A model generated the notes under the pieces. The model saw nothing but the letters and a program-made list of their open reading frames with translations, searched no databases and was not told where the DNA came from. A stretch of 44,822 nucleotides of DNA from CAIZGX01 sp044354975 (GTDB taxonomy: Bacteria > Bacteroidota > Bacteroidia > Flavobacteriales_D > Sanyastnellaceae), in assembly GCA_044354975.1 (NCBI GenBank), contig JBIKZA010000014.1, forward strand, positions 1 to 44,822, given 5' to 3'. Of this stretch, positions 31,945 through 40,213 are shown in pieces (position 1 is the stretch's first letter; each line of letters opens with the position of its first letter). The position numbers and the translations under genes are program-made.

Positions 31945-32940
31945 TTGTGCAAAAAATTGGCAGAAAAAGAGCTCTTCCTTCCTTCAATAGATCCTATTGA
32001 ATTCTTCGGTCCGAACAATGTAAAATTCAAGTTCGTTCAATCGAAATTTCCTAAGTTGAAAATCATGTCCCGTGGCAATATGCTTAAGGCCGTTGGAAGC
32101 GACAACGAGCTTCAGCGCTTTGATGATTTCTTAACTCTTATTTTTTGGCACATAGATAAGTACCACAGCATAACGCTTCAGCAATTGGAGCGCATCGCAT
32201 TGGGGGAAACCGACGCTCCCGATATCCAAAAAGCGAATGGTGATGTTTTGGTTTTTGGTCCGGGTGGAAATAAAATCACAGCTCGCACACCCAATCAAAA
32301 AATCATGGTCGAATTAATGTCGAAGAACGATATGCTCTTCGCCATTGGACCCGCAGGAAGTGGAAAGACATACACTGCAGTAGCACTTGCTGTGAAAGCC
32401 TTAAAGGACAAAGAAGTTCGACGCATTGTACTAACTCGTCCGGCAGTTGAAGCCGGAGAAAATTTAGGTTTCCTTCCCGGTGATTTGAAAGAGAAACTCG
32501 ATCCGTATTTGCAGCCTTTGTACGACGCGCTTATGGATATGATTCCATACGATAAGTTAGCTGAGTATATGGAAAAGGGTGTAATTGAAATTGCACCTCT
32601 TGCGTTCATGCGCGGACGTACACTTGACAAAGCATTTGTAATTCTCGATGAAGCGCAAAACGCGACCGTTACGCAAATGAAAATGTTCCTTACGCGTATG
32701 GGAGCACAAGCGAAATTCGTCATCACAGGAGACTCCACTCAAATTGACCTACCTCGCAATCAACCTAGCGGACTTATGCGCAGCGTCGAATTGCTTCGCG
32801 GTGTTGAAGGCATTGGTGTCATTGAACTAACGGGTAGCGATGTTATTCGTCATCCGCTCGTGAAGCGTGTGATTTCTGCGTTTGAAAAGATGGAGGCGGA
32901 AGCCTTAATCACACGACAAAGTCGTGATGACACTAAGTGA
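31945..32940 (+). CDS. PhoH-family ATPase
   Basis: 331 residues when started at the TTG at 31945; a second TTG at 31957 is possible, and there is no early ATG, so the exact start is uncertain. Walker A is GPAGSGKT (135-142) and Walker B is VILDEAQN (232-239), followed by GDSTQIDLP. It is a cytoplasmic PhoH-type ATPase linked to RNA metabolism in other bacteria. The last nine codons (TRQSRDDTK) and the stop lie inside hairpin array F, so its C-terminal tail is array-derived. Confidence 0.95.
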   Translation: MCKKLAEKELFLPSIDPIEFFGPNNVKFKFVQSKFPKLKIMSRGNMLKAVGSDNELQRFDDFLTLIFWHIDKYHSITLQQLERIALGETDAPDIQKANGDVLVFGPGGNKITARTPNQKIMVELMSKNDMLFAIGPAGSGKTYTAVALAVKALKDKEVRRIVLTRPAVEAGENLGFLPGDLKEKLDPYLQPLYDALMDMIPYDKLAEYMEKGVIEIAPLAFMRGRTLDKAFVILDEAQNATVTQMKMFLTRMGAQAKFVITGDSTQIDLPRNQPSGLMRSVELLRGVEGIGVIELTGSDVIRHPLVKRVISAFEKMEAEALITRQSRDDTK

Positions 32941-33004
32941 TGACCGTTCCGGATGACCTTCTTCGAAGGATGACACTACGTGTCGTGTCATCGCACGAAG
33001 TGCG
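32912..33004. repeat. Triloop hairpin array F (ATGA linkers)
   Basis: In order: CACGAC-AAA-GTCGTG (32912-32926), CAC-TAA-GTG, CCG-TTC-CGG (32944-32952), CCTTC-TTC-GAAGG (32957-32969) and CAC-TAC-GTG, each separated by ATGA, then CGCAC-GAA-GTGCG (32992-33004). The array begins inside the phoH coding region, continues past its stop at 32940 and ends 3 bases from the convergent stop at 33008. All six loops are 3 bases. Confidence 0.9.
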
Positions 33005-33007
33005 TAT

Positions 33008-36000
33008 TTATCTTTTGATAAATCTCACTTGCTTCAACCCCTTCCCGTCATTGAATTCCATCAAGTAGATTCCGCTTGCCCAGTTTGAAACATTCAATTC
33101 AATGCGGCTCGCGGATTTCCCTGCGTGAATAATTCTTCCCACTTCGTCGCGAACGGTTAGATTCAACATGGAATGAATTCCTTCCACAATAACCACATCA
33201 GAAGATGGATTCGGGAAGACGTGAATAGCATTCAATGCAGACTCGCTTACACTTCCAACAATATCAATACTAATGACATCAACAAAGTCTGAGTTGATGA
33301 ATGGATTTCCAACTAAATCAAATCCATTGGCAAGCGATACTGTTAAGTTCATGCTTGAAAACGGAGCGTCTAACGTCGTTAAGGTGTAAGTGAATCTATA
33401 CGTTGTTCCATCAAGCCATGCCCCTCCAGTTTGTGTGAAGTAATCTAGAACAAACGGATCTGCAAAAGTCAAAATCGGTACTGTCGAAGCTGTCATTGCC
33501 TCGCTGTATACAAAATCAATGTAGAAGTCTGAAGTCAATCCCTCATAAATTGTTGTTGAAGGAATGATCTGAACCACTGTTGGATTCTCGGTATCAATCA
33601 TGAATACATTCGATTCAACAACTATTGCAGCATTGCCGTGAATGTCATTTGCACTTATCAGTGGCGTTAACGCAGGGAACAATTCTTGTCCATCGTTTTC
33701 CAAATATTCAACAACGAATTCAGAGGCAGAATTCCAAGTTGAAGAAAGCAAGCTGATTGAGTTCAGCTCAGGATTTCCTTCAACAAATGTCACAACAGGA
33801 GTTTCAGAATTATTCACATCTTCGCCAAAAGTGAACGTCAATTGGAACGTCTGACCCGCAGTTGCATCTGTTAATACCCCATTTGAAGAAACAACATTCA
33901 CAGCAGGATTGCGCGTATCAATATTCAACACATCAATTAATGTGTCTTCAATTTGAAGGTTTCCAGCCAAATCACTTGCCGTTAGAGAATGTAAAGCAAC
34001 ATTCACCCATTCTTCATTCAAGTCGGTCACATTGAATACCGCGTGATACGTGCTCGCATTGCTCCAATATCCGGCAGCAATGTCCTGTGATAATCCAGCA
34101 GGAGCTTGATCGGTGAATGAGAGAATTGCAGGAGCTTCTTCATTCATGGTCTTGTTGAAGTAAAGCGTTACTTCGGTTGTTCCTGCTGTTGCAGTAGCGT
34201 CCGTAACCCAAATATCTGAAGCAACAGAAGCCGTTACTTCTGGACGTACCATATCGACCTTCCAATTACCGCCCACGTAAGCTCTTGCGAAACATCCATC
34301 GATTCCTTTGCCACCAACTACTCGGAAATTAATTCCGCTATATTGCTGTGTTGCTTGTGCAACAAGATATTCAACAACCAAAGTCGAATCGTTCAACCAA
34401 AAAATATTCGATTGCGTAAAAATGCCTAAAGCTGATAAATCAACAGAAGCAAATGTTACTGCAGGAATAGCACCTGCCGACATGGGCTTGTTGAAGTGGA
34501 AAAATGCACTTACTGAATTTCCAATATCCGAAGAAGAAATAATAGGATCAGAGAAAGTAACACTCGCAACATGCGGAACAACCGAGTTGTTAATTGACTC
34601 TGCGAATTGAACAGCCTGAGGCCCCAATTCAATCCCAATCTTTCTACCCGGAATATCATCGAAGCCCGCGTGAATTCCGCCCCAAATACGCGAAAGCGAG
34701 CACTGATCTGCAGCGTCTCTGTAGGTAGCCCATTGAAGTGTAACATCCGTTGATGGTCCTTCTTCAAACACTAAATACTGATCTTGCGTAGCAAGAAACT
34801 CTCCGATACCTCCTGGGAAAAACTCAGATCCAGTAATCGCTGTCATTACTTCAGCTGCCGTTCTCGAGTAAGTCGAGTGTCCACTTATGTATCCCGCGAA
34901 AGGAGGAGTTACAAAAGTCGGACGCTGGTAAGGCCACCAATTCTTTGCTAAAATCCAATCCGCACCTGCGTATGTATTTAATGGGTTTGGAATGTAGCTC
35001 GGCCCTTTCCAAGCGCGCACTTTAACTTGTCCAATATCGCCAGTCATAAATCCATTCAGCGTGTCTGCTGGCTGAACCAATTCAATGTAATTCGGAATCA
35101 ACGGTAATCCTTGGAAGTGGTAATTCGGCAACAACGAATCTGAAGATTGTCCATTATCAGCCATTTTACGAATGACAGAAACCGGACGACTTCCATCGTA
35201 AAATCCTTTAATTCCCCAAGCGCAGATTGCTGCATCGTGCATAGCACCGCCCATAGCGAAATAGGATTTAACGTCCCATTCTAAGTCATCTAGAATCTCA
35301 CCTTCGCCACCCCATTTTCTAACGAAAAGAGGATGATCATGAACGACATTCATAATCTTGAACCAATGTCCTGGAGGTGTTTCGCTTGAAGGACCGTCTG
35401 CCCAAAACTCAGCTAATACCCTTGTAAAGTCTCCTCGCTTCACCAATTCCGGTGTGTATGGTTGTCCAGTTATTGGATTTAATTCACGTCCAGTTCCAAT
35501 ATCACCGCCTTCCAACAAATTATAAAAATTGGGGTAGTCATTCGGAGTTTCTGGTAAAGCTGGAATATTGCAAACACTCGCAGGCGAAATGTCTATAAGC
35601 AAAGTATCATCTGGAGATAAATGCGATGACCAAGTTGCAACCATTACATTTCCATAAACGAAAGGATGATCTAAAGAGGTTGTATCTGTAGGAAGTAGAA
35701 CAGGAGGCGCTCCAGGATCTTTAAATACATTCCAAAAATTCCCGTCGCGGAAATGAATGGTCTTGTCTACTTCGGTTAATGAAAACGGCTTCACATTTCC
35801 CCACTCTGGTGACAATGCTGAAGGTGTTGGCAATCCCGGAAAACCATTTTGATCTACGAAGTTTGCTAAGTTGAGTGGCTGCCAACGGTTGATATACGTA
35901 TTGTTTGGATTACCCGGGAAAACGGGTAACATGGGTGCATTCACCGGAACATAATACTGATTGGAATAATTCAACAACTGATTCGATCCGTCTTGATTTC

Positions 36001-36493
36001 CGTATGCGATGTATTGAGAAGCTATGTAATTCCCCAATTTAGCAGGATCACCGTCGCTGTAATCAATAGAGTTTACGGCAGTGCTGTAACCCAATCCAAG
36101 CATTATAAAATTCGCCATGGTCAAGGTATTCGCATAGTTCGGCGAATACTGATAGCGATTGATTAGCATGCGGTAAGCCGCATAAGAAATAGCTTTCTCT
36201 CGTGCAATTTGAATATTCCCAGGTTCTGCCAAACCGTTGTAAGCAGAATTAAAACCGTTGAGATTTTGACCGATTAAGTATGTTTTTGCAGTATCGTCAA
36301 ACAACGCCCATGCATCATACATCGCAGCGTGAATGTGAAAAAGATTTCTAGCGTGAATGGTAGGACGCGCATTGTCGTTACGAATGGCTTGAAGAACAAC
36401 CTCATCCCATGCTCTTGCCACGGATTGCTCTTGTGCATTTCCAAAATAAACAGAAAGAAATAATATTACAAAAAGTATAAATTTCGCTTTCAT
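33008..36493 (-). CDS. Secreted vanadium haloperoxidase/PAP2-like protein with type IX sorting domain
   Basis: 1161 residues. Signal peptide (cleavage near FGNAQ). Residues ~25-640 resemble the bacterial vanadium-dependent haloperoxidase-like family of the PAP2 superfamily: HARNLFHIHAAMYDAWALFD near the start, SGHSTYSRTAAEV near residue 540, and SRIWGGIHAGFDDIPGRKIG near 605, supplying the phosphate/vanadate-site Ser-Gly-His and Arg...His. About four Ig-like repeats of ~100 residues follow (each with VTF or LTF, then a W-N/D and YTL/YLV pattern). The last ~75 residues are a type A type IX sorting domain (VFPNPSSDVVIVEG, GRIIHAGK, SGIYLMEF, VRFIKR). Enzymatic substrate unknown. Confidence 0.88.
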   Translation of the reverse strand: MKAKFILFVILFLSVYFGNAQEQSVARAWDEVVLQAIRNDNARPTIHARNLFHIHAAMYDAWALFDDTAKTYLIGQNLNGFNSAYNGLAEPGNIQIAREKAISYAAYRMLINRYQYSPNYANTLTMANFIMLGLGYSTAVNSIDYSDGDPAKLGNYIASQYIAYGNQDGSNQLLNYSNQYYVPVNAPMLPVFPGNPNNTYINRWQPLNLANFVDQNGFPGLPTPSALSPEWGNVKPFSLTEVDKTIHFRDGNFWNVFKDPGAPPVLLPTDTTSLDHPFVYGNVMVATWSSHLSPDDTLLIDISPASVCNIPALPETPNDYPNFYNLLEGGDIGTGRELNPITGQPYTPELVKRGDFTRVLAEFWADGPSSETPPGHWFKIMNVVHDHPLFVRKWGGEGEILDDLEWDVKSYFAMGGAMHDAAICAWGIKGFYDGSRPVSVIRKMADNGQSSDSLLPNYHFQGLPLIPNYIELVQPADTLNGFMTGDIGQVKVRAWKGPSYIPNPLNTYAGADWILAKNWWPYQRPTFVTPPFAGYISGHSTYSRTAAEVMTAITGSEFFPGGIGEFLATQDQYLVFEEGPSTDVTLQWATYRDAADQCSLSRIWGGIHAGFDDIPGRKIGIELGPQAVQFAESINNSVVPHVASVTFSDPIISSSDIGNSVSAFFHFNKPMSAGAIPAVTFASVDLSALGIFTQSNIFWLNDSTLVVEYLVAQATQQYSGINFRVVGGKGIDGCFARAYVGGNWKVDMVRPEVTASVASDIWVTDATATAGTTEVTLYFNKTMNEEAPAILSFTDQAPAGLSQDIAAGYWSNASTYHAVFNVTDLNEEWVNVALHSLTASDLAGNLQIEDTLIDVLNIDTRNPAVNVVSSNGVLTDATAGQTFQLTFTFGEDVNNSETPVVTFVEGNPELNSISLLSSTWNSASEFVVEYLENDGQELFPALTPLISANDIHGNAAIVVESNVFMIDTENPTVVQIIPSTTIYEGLTSDFYIDFVYSEAMTASTVPILTFADPFVLDYFTQTGGAWLDGTTYRFTYTLTTLDAPFSSMNLTVSLANGFDLVGNPFINSDFVDVISIDIVGSVSESALNAIHVFPNPSSDVVIVEGIHSMLNLTVRDEVGRIIHAGKSASRIELNVSNWASGIYLMEFNDGKGLKQVRFIKR

Positions 36494-36513
36494 AAAGGTT
36501 TTGTTAAGGTCTA

Positions 36514-36521
36514 CGAATATA
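36514..36521 (-). promoter_or_regulatory. -7 element TATATTCG
   Basis: TAnnTTCG match on the minus strand, 20 bases before the ATG at 36493. Confidence 0.45.
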
Positions 36522-36588
36522 ACTCAACAAAACCAAAAATGGTTGCATACATTTATCAGTTTCCGCTCATGCGACATCGTCTCTAAGC

Positions 36589-37086
36589 CTATTCAGCAGA
36601 CTTATGCCTTGGACCGTGCGGTGGACGTCCCCCAGCAGGAGGGCCGGGATGCCCGCCCTTCTTACCTACTTCATCCAATAATATTTTATGAAAATCTTTT
36701 TCTATTCCAGGAAGTTTTGCTGTTTTCTGAACACCAATGACTTTACTGCAGGCAATCATGAAATTCGAATCTTCTTCCACCTCTTTCACTCGAAGCGCAG
36801 AGATTTCGTTATTCAACGATTCGAACGCTTTTTGATTTTCACCAACCGCGTCCATCTTGTCCATGACTTTCTTCAATTCCTTGCGATGTGTCTTTTGCGT
36901 TTCTTCATGCGCATTGTATACCGGCCAGAACTTTTCAGCTTCAACAGGAGTTAAAGCCAATTCTGAAGTAATGAAAGCACGCTTAAGCGCTGCTACTTTT
37001 TCGCTGCGCTTAGGTTCGTCGCGATCAGGCTGTGCAAAGGCTACCACAGAGCACAAACTCAAAAATAAAATCATTGTATTTCTCAT
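36589..37086 (-). CDS. Exported Spy/CpxP-like helical protein
   Basis: 165 residues. Signal peptide (cleavage near VAFAQ), then a largely alpha-helical charged domain (KVAALKRAFITSELALTPVEAEKFWPVYNAHEE). The LTPVEAEKFWPVYN segment resembles the LTxxQ repeat of Spy/CpxP periplasmic chaperones. The end is rich in Gly, Pro and His (GGHPGPPAGGRPPHGPRHK). In Bacteroidota such genes commonly follow an ECF sigma and anti-sigma pair, as here, and act as envelope stress sensors or chaperones. It starts 7 bases after the anti-sigma gene ends. Confidence 0.85.
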   Translation of the reverse strand: MRNTMILFLSLCSVVAFAQPDRDEPKRSEKVAALKRAFITSELALTPVEAEKFWPVYNAHEETQKTHRKELKKVMDKMDAVGENQKAFESLNNEISALRVKEVEEDSNFMIACSKVIGVQKTAKLPGIEKDFHKILLDEVGKKGGHPGPPAGGRPPHGPRHKSAE

Positions 37087-37093
37087 GTTGTGT

Positions 37094-37603
37094 TTAATTT
37101 AAATTTTCAATTAATTCTGAATCTTCTTCCAATAAATACGCTACCAATTCTTCCCTCGGAATTCCCTTCAACTCCTTCGTTATCTCTTGCGCCATCTCTT
37201 CCCTATTCTTCCCCTCTCTTACCTTTTCTTCCCCTCTCTTATCTTCTCCTATCTTCCCTTCTCTTACCTCTTCTTCCCCTCTCTTATCTTCTCCTATCTT
37301 CCCCTCTCTTACCTTTTCTTCCCCATTCTTATCTTCTCCTATCTTCCCTTCTCTTACCTCTTCTTCCCCTCTCTTCCCTTCATTCTCATTCTCATTCTGT
37401 TTCTCATTCTCCTGTTCCACCCTCGCAATCTCTTGGCTTTGGTCTTCGCTCTTCCACATAAATAAACCAATGCCCACAAAACATGCGGCCGCCAAAGCCA
37501 AAAGCCAATTCCTATTCGACATTTTACGAACGGGCATGAGCGCCTTTTTATTTTTCTCGAAATAATCCGAAGGGACATTCCACTCGTTATTCTTCATTTC
37601 CAT
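37094..37603 (-). CDS. Probable anti-sigma factor with coding minisatellite
   Basis: 169 residues. A short cytoplasmic N-terminus (NNEWNVPSDYFEKNKK, typical of Bacteroidota anti-sigma-like proteins), one membrane helix (~33-50, WLLALAAACFVGIGLFMW) and a highly charged outer part. Residues 77-136 are four 15-residue repeats of the form KRGEEEVREGKIGED. A conserved-looking tail follows (IPREELVAYLLEEDSELIENL). Its start overlaps the sigma gene end by 17 bases, implying coupled translation. The function is inferred from gene order and topology. Confidence 0.8.
   Translation of the reverse strand: MEMKNNEWNVPSDYFEKNKKALMPVRKMSNRNWLLALAAACFVGIGLFMWKSEDQSQEIARVEQENEKQNENENEGKRGEEEVREGKIGEDKNGEEKVREGKIGEDKRGEEEVREGKIGEDKRGEEKVREGKNREEMAQEITKELKGIPREELVAYLLEEDSELIENLN
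37196..37375 (-). repeat. 45-base coding tandem repeat, four copies
   Basis: Four in-frame 45-base units encode the 15-residue repeats of the anti-sigma protein. The plus strand is almost entirely pyrimidines (CTTCCCCTCTCTTATCTTC pattern). Units differ by few bases, as expected of a length-variable minisatellite. Confidence 0.9.
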
Positions 37604-38174
37604 TTTTTATTTGTTCATTGATCCAATCATTTGATTGAATGGCCGATTTAATTTTCTCAACGGCATGATGGTAACTGGCTTTTAATGCACCAACACTTGT
37701 GCCTGTTATTTCTGCTATTTCAGTATATTTTTTTTCTTCGTAATATTTCATAACGAAGACTGCTCTTTGCTTTTCCGGAAGCGCCGCTACCATGGCCTGC
37801 AATTTCAATTGCATTTCATCACCCGAGTATTGCGCGTCTTCTTCCAACTGCTTCACATTTTCAAGAATGTTTCCGTCCCAATCTCCCTTCAACATTCGTT
37901 TGCTTCTTTGTATGTGTCCCAACGCTTCTCTGTATGCAATGCTGTGCATCCACGTTCCCAAGGCACTTTCACCACGAAACCTATCTACTCCTTTGAATAC
38001 GCGAACGAACGTGTCTTGCAAGACGTCGTTGGTGTCTTCGTGATTCAACAACATTCTTCGAATAAAAAAGTAAAGCGGTTTTTGGTAGTCGGAAATAAGC
38101 ATCTCGTATCCTTTGTCTCTCGTCTTCAACGAGGAAATAAGTAATAAGATTTCTTTTTCACGGACTGCCATCAT
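37587..38174 (-). CDS. ECF RNA polymerase sigma factor
   Basis: 195 residues (adjacent ATG codons at 38174 and 38171). Sigma region 2 is DYQKPLYFFIRRMLLNHEDTNDVLQDTFVRVFKGVDRFRG, with WMHSIAYREALGH. Region 4 is LPEKQRAVFVMKYYEEKKYTEIAEITGTSVGALKASYHHAVEKIK, a helix-turn-helix for the -35 region. It is the first gene of a sigma, anti-sigma, Spy-like operon, probably an envelope stress response that autoregulates itself. Confidence 0.95.
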   Translation of the reverse strand: MMAVREKEILLLISSLKTRDKGYEMLISDYQKPLYFFIRRMLLNHEDTNDVLQDTFVRVFKGVDRFRGESALGTWMHSIAYREALGHIQRSKRMLKGDWDGNILENVKQLEEDAQYSGDEMQLKLQAMVAALPEKQRAVFVMKYYEEKKYTEIAEITGTSVGALKASYHHAVEKIKSAIQSNDWINEQIKNGNEE

Positions 38175-38221
38175 CTTTTAGAACAAAAAGATTAAAAATG
38201 GTTTAATTGGAATTGAATAAA

Positions 38222-38887
38222 TTACCATTTCCCTCTGTGTGTCTCTTGTTGAAGGGCTCTTTCCAAATGATTTAAATACGCTTCTCGAGAAATAAGTTCT
38301 GCTCCAAGCGAAACCAAATGCGGATTTTCCACTTGTCCGTCTACCCACTCCATGCCCCATTCCTTGCAGCGTTGAATCAAATGCCACAGGGCCAATTTAG
38401 ATGTGTTCGACTCGATGGAAAACATACTTTCTCCGCAAAAAATTCCACCTAAATTAATTCCATACAATCCACCGACTAATTTGCCATATCGCCAAACCTC
38501 TACAGAATGGGCGAATCCGAGTGCATGCAATTCAGTATATGCATCAATCATTTCTGGAAGAATCCACGTTTCGTCTTCTCTCCCATTTCCGGCGCATGCT
38601 AAAATAACCTCGTGAAATGCGTTGTCGAAAGTGAATCTATAAACGCCCTTGTTGTAAAGCTGTCTTGTTGATTTACTTGGTTTGAAGGTCGATACATGAA
38701 AGACGCAGCGTTCTTCTGGACAATACCAGCGTGGTTGACCGGGGTCTTCGTACCACGGGAAAATTCCTTTAGAATAAGCCAAAAGCAATCGAGAAACAGA
38801 AACATCTCCACCTACCGCAACAAGATTATCTTCGAATTCCTCGGGAGCGGGGAACCACAATTCGTCTGAGAGTCTGTAAATTGGCAT
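38222..38887 (-). CDS. aat: Leucyl/phenylalanyl-tRNA-protein transferase
   Basis: 221 residues, full length. Signatures: ELWFPAPEEFEDNLVAVGGDVS, LLAYSKGIFPWYEDPGQPRWYCPEERCVF, AYTELHALGFAHSVEVW, and GGLYGINLGGIFCGESMFS. It adds Leu or Phe to N-terminal basic residues, creating N-degrons for the ClpAP/ClpS pathway. The start follows TAACTTCG by 7 bases. It is divergent from the Nudix gene. Confidence 0.96.
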   Translation of the reverse strand: MPIYRLSDELWFPAPEEFEDNLVAVGGDVSVSRLLLAYSKGIFPWYEDPGQPRWYCPEERCVFHVSTFKPSKSTRQLYNKGVYRFTFDNAFHEVILACAGNGREDETWILPEMIDAYTELHALGFAHSVEVWRYGKLVGGLYGINLGGIFCGESMFSIESNTSKLALWHLIQRCKEWGMEWVDGQVENPHLVSLGAELISREAYLNHLERALQQETHRGKW

Positions 38888-38894
38888 CGCGTTA

Positions 38895-38902
38895 CGAAGT
38901 TA
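38895..38902 (-). promoter_or_regulatory. -7 element TAACTTCG before aat
   Basis: TAnnTTCG match ending 7 bases before the ATG at 38887. Confidence 0.45.
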
Positions 38903-38931
38903 GTTCTAGATTTACTTCGAAATGAAAAACT

Positions 38932-39558
38932 ATGCAGTGGATTGAAGAGCAATTTCAGAAACCCTTTGCGCCAAAAGCGTATAGCGAACTCGATGCCTAT
39001 GTCCGTCAGAGTGCAGCGGAAGCTCGTTTACAATCTCCACACCCAAGAGAAAGCGCAGTGCTTATACTCATTCATCCGCACCAAGGTGATGCCGGGATAA
39101 CTTTAATTAAGCGTCCAATTTATGAAGGCGTTCACAGCGGACAAATGGCATTTCCAGGCGGAAAGAAAGACGACAGTGACGAGAGCCTTTTAAATACTGC
39201 CTTGCGCGAAGTTCACGAGGAAGTGGGGATTCAACTTCCAACCGAAAAAAAATATTATGTGTTGAATGAAATCTCCATTCCTCCGAGTCAACTTTTGGTG
39301 CAACCGTTTGCGACTGTGTTGAATCACGAGCCTATTTTCATCCCGAATGAAAACGAAGTGGCTGCCTTGGTTCCCATTCCGTTGTCGCATTTCGGAGCGA
39401 GTATGAAAACCGAAAAGATGGAGATCTTCATGCCGCATATTCAGGAAACGAAGACTGTTCCGGCTATTCGATTTGAAGAGTATTTAATTTGGGGAGCGAC
39501 GGCGATGATGTTGTTCGAACTTCGCGACCGCTTGGATTTAAAAAATAAGTATAAATAA
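38932..39558 (+). CDS. Nudix hydrolase, CoA diphosphatase-like
   Basis: 208 residues. The Nudix helix is PGGKKDDSDESLLNTALREVHEEVGI (~80-105), with the REVHEE metal-binding core and the one-residue-longer loop seen in CoA pyrophosphatases (UPF0035). ESAVLILIHPHQGDAGITLIKRP upstream and RPIYEGVHSGQMAFPGG fit that subfamily. It probably hydrolyses coenzyme A to 3',5'-ADP and phosphopantetheine. Cytoplasmic. The ECF sigma gene follows 49 bases later. Confidence 0.92.
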   Translation: MQWIEEQFQKPFAPKAYSELDAYVRQSAAEARLQSPHPRESAVLILIHPHQGDAGITLIKRPIYEGVHSGQMAFPGGKKDDSDESLLNTALREVHEEVGIQLPTEKKYYVLNEISIPPSQLLVQPFATVLNHEPIFIPNENEVAALVPIPLSHFGASMKTEKMEIFMPHIQETKTVPAIRFEEYLIWGATAMMLFELRDRLDLKNKYK

Positions 39559-39607
39559 ATGAACCGATCTGTGCGTTACCTGTACAGCGGCATGAAAACC
39601 CCTTCTC

Positions 39608-40213
39608 TTGGCACTATTCAATAAACATAAAACGTATACTCCCTTCAAAGACGAAGAGCTTATGCCGCTGATTGCGGCCGGCAACGAACGCGCCTTCGAA
39701 GAGCTATACGCCCGTTACAGCCGGCCGATTCATTCTTACTTCTTTCGCATGCTGCGAAAAGACAAAGAGGTTGCAGCCGACTTTACGCAAGAGCTGTTTA
39801 GCAAAGTCTTTCGTCACGCCGAAGGCTTCGATGTGAAGCGAAACTTTAAGACGTGGCTATACAGCATGGCGCACAATCAGTGTAAGAACGAATATGCAAA
39901 GCATGAAGTTCGCGCCGAAGCGCGAATGACTATTGCGACAGCCGAAGTGCATGAACACGACCGCGACATGGACCGTTCGAAGTTCGAAGAGGCGCTGCAA
40001 GATGCGCTGTCGCAATTAGACGAAACCAAAAGAACGACCTTCGAACTTCGCTTCGTGCATGAACTCAGCAATCCCGAAATTGCAGAAACCATGGGATGTT
40101 CAGAAGGCACCGTGAAGTCGCGCATCTTCTATACCCTCAAAGAACTCAACGGTATTCTTCAGGAATACAAAGAACTTTTACTTTCATTTCTCTTCATTAT
40201 ACTACAATCATGA
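39608..40213 (+). CDS. ECF RNA polymerase sigma factor
   Basis: 201 residues when started at the TTG at 39608, the only possible start upstream of the conserved DEELMPLIAAGNERAFEELYARYS (region 1/2 boundary). Region 2 includes FFRMLRKDKEVAADFTQELFSKVFRHAEGFD and WLYSMAHNQCKNEYAKHE. Region 4 is LDETKRTTFELRFVHELSNPEIAETMGCSEGTVKSRIFYTLKEL. Its TGA overlaps the next ATG (ATGA), so sigma and anti-sigma are translationally coupled, a second and different sigma system from that at 37-38 kb. Confidence 0.93.
   Translation: MALFNKHKTYTPFKDEELMPLIAAGNERAFEELYARYSRPIHSYFFRMLRKDKEVAADFTQELFSKVFRHAEGFDVKRNFKTWLYSMAHNQCKNEYAKHEVRAEARMTIATAEVHEHDRDMDRSKFEEALQDALSQLDETKRTTFELRFVHELSNPEIAETMGCSEGTVKSRIFYTLKELNGILQEYKELLLSFLFIILQS

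Noticed and set aside
36501..36740. Plus-strand reading frame between the haloperoxidase-like and Spy-like genes
   Set aside because: It mostly overlaps the Spy-like gene antisense and has no recognisable content.
37090..37461. Plus-strand Leu/Pro/Ser-rich reading frame
   Set aside because: It is the antisense of the purine-rich repeat in the anti-sigma gene, low in complexity, with no family features.
39592..39624. Short ATG frame (MKTPSLGTIQ) before the second ECF sigma gene
   Set aside because: Ten codons in a different frame with no conserved features; the TTG start of sigma explains the region.
40096..40209. Longer N-terminus for the anti-sigma factor
   Set aside because: This part lies inside the sigma gene in another frame; the ATG at 40210 overlapping the sigma stop fits the family much better.
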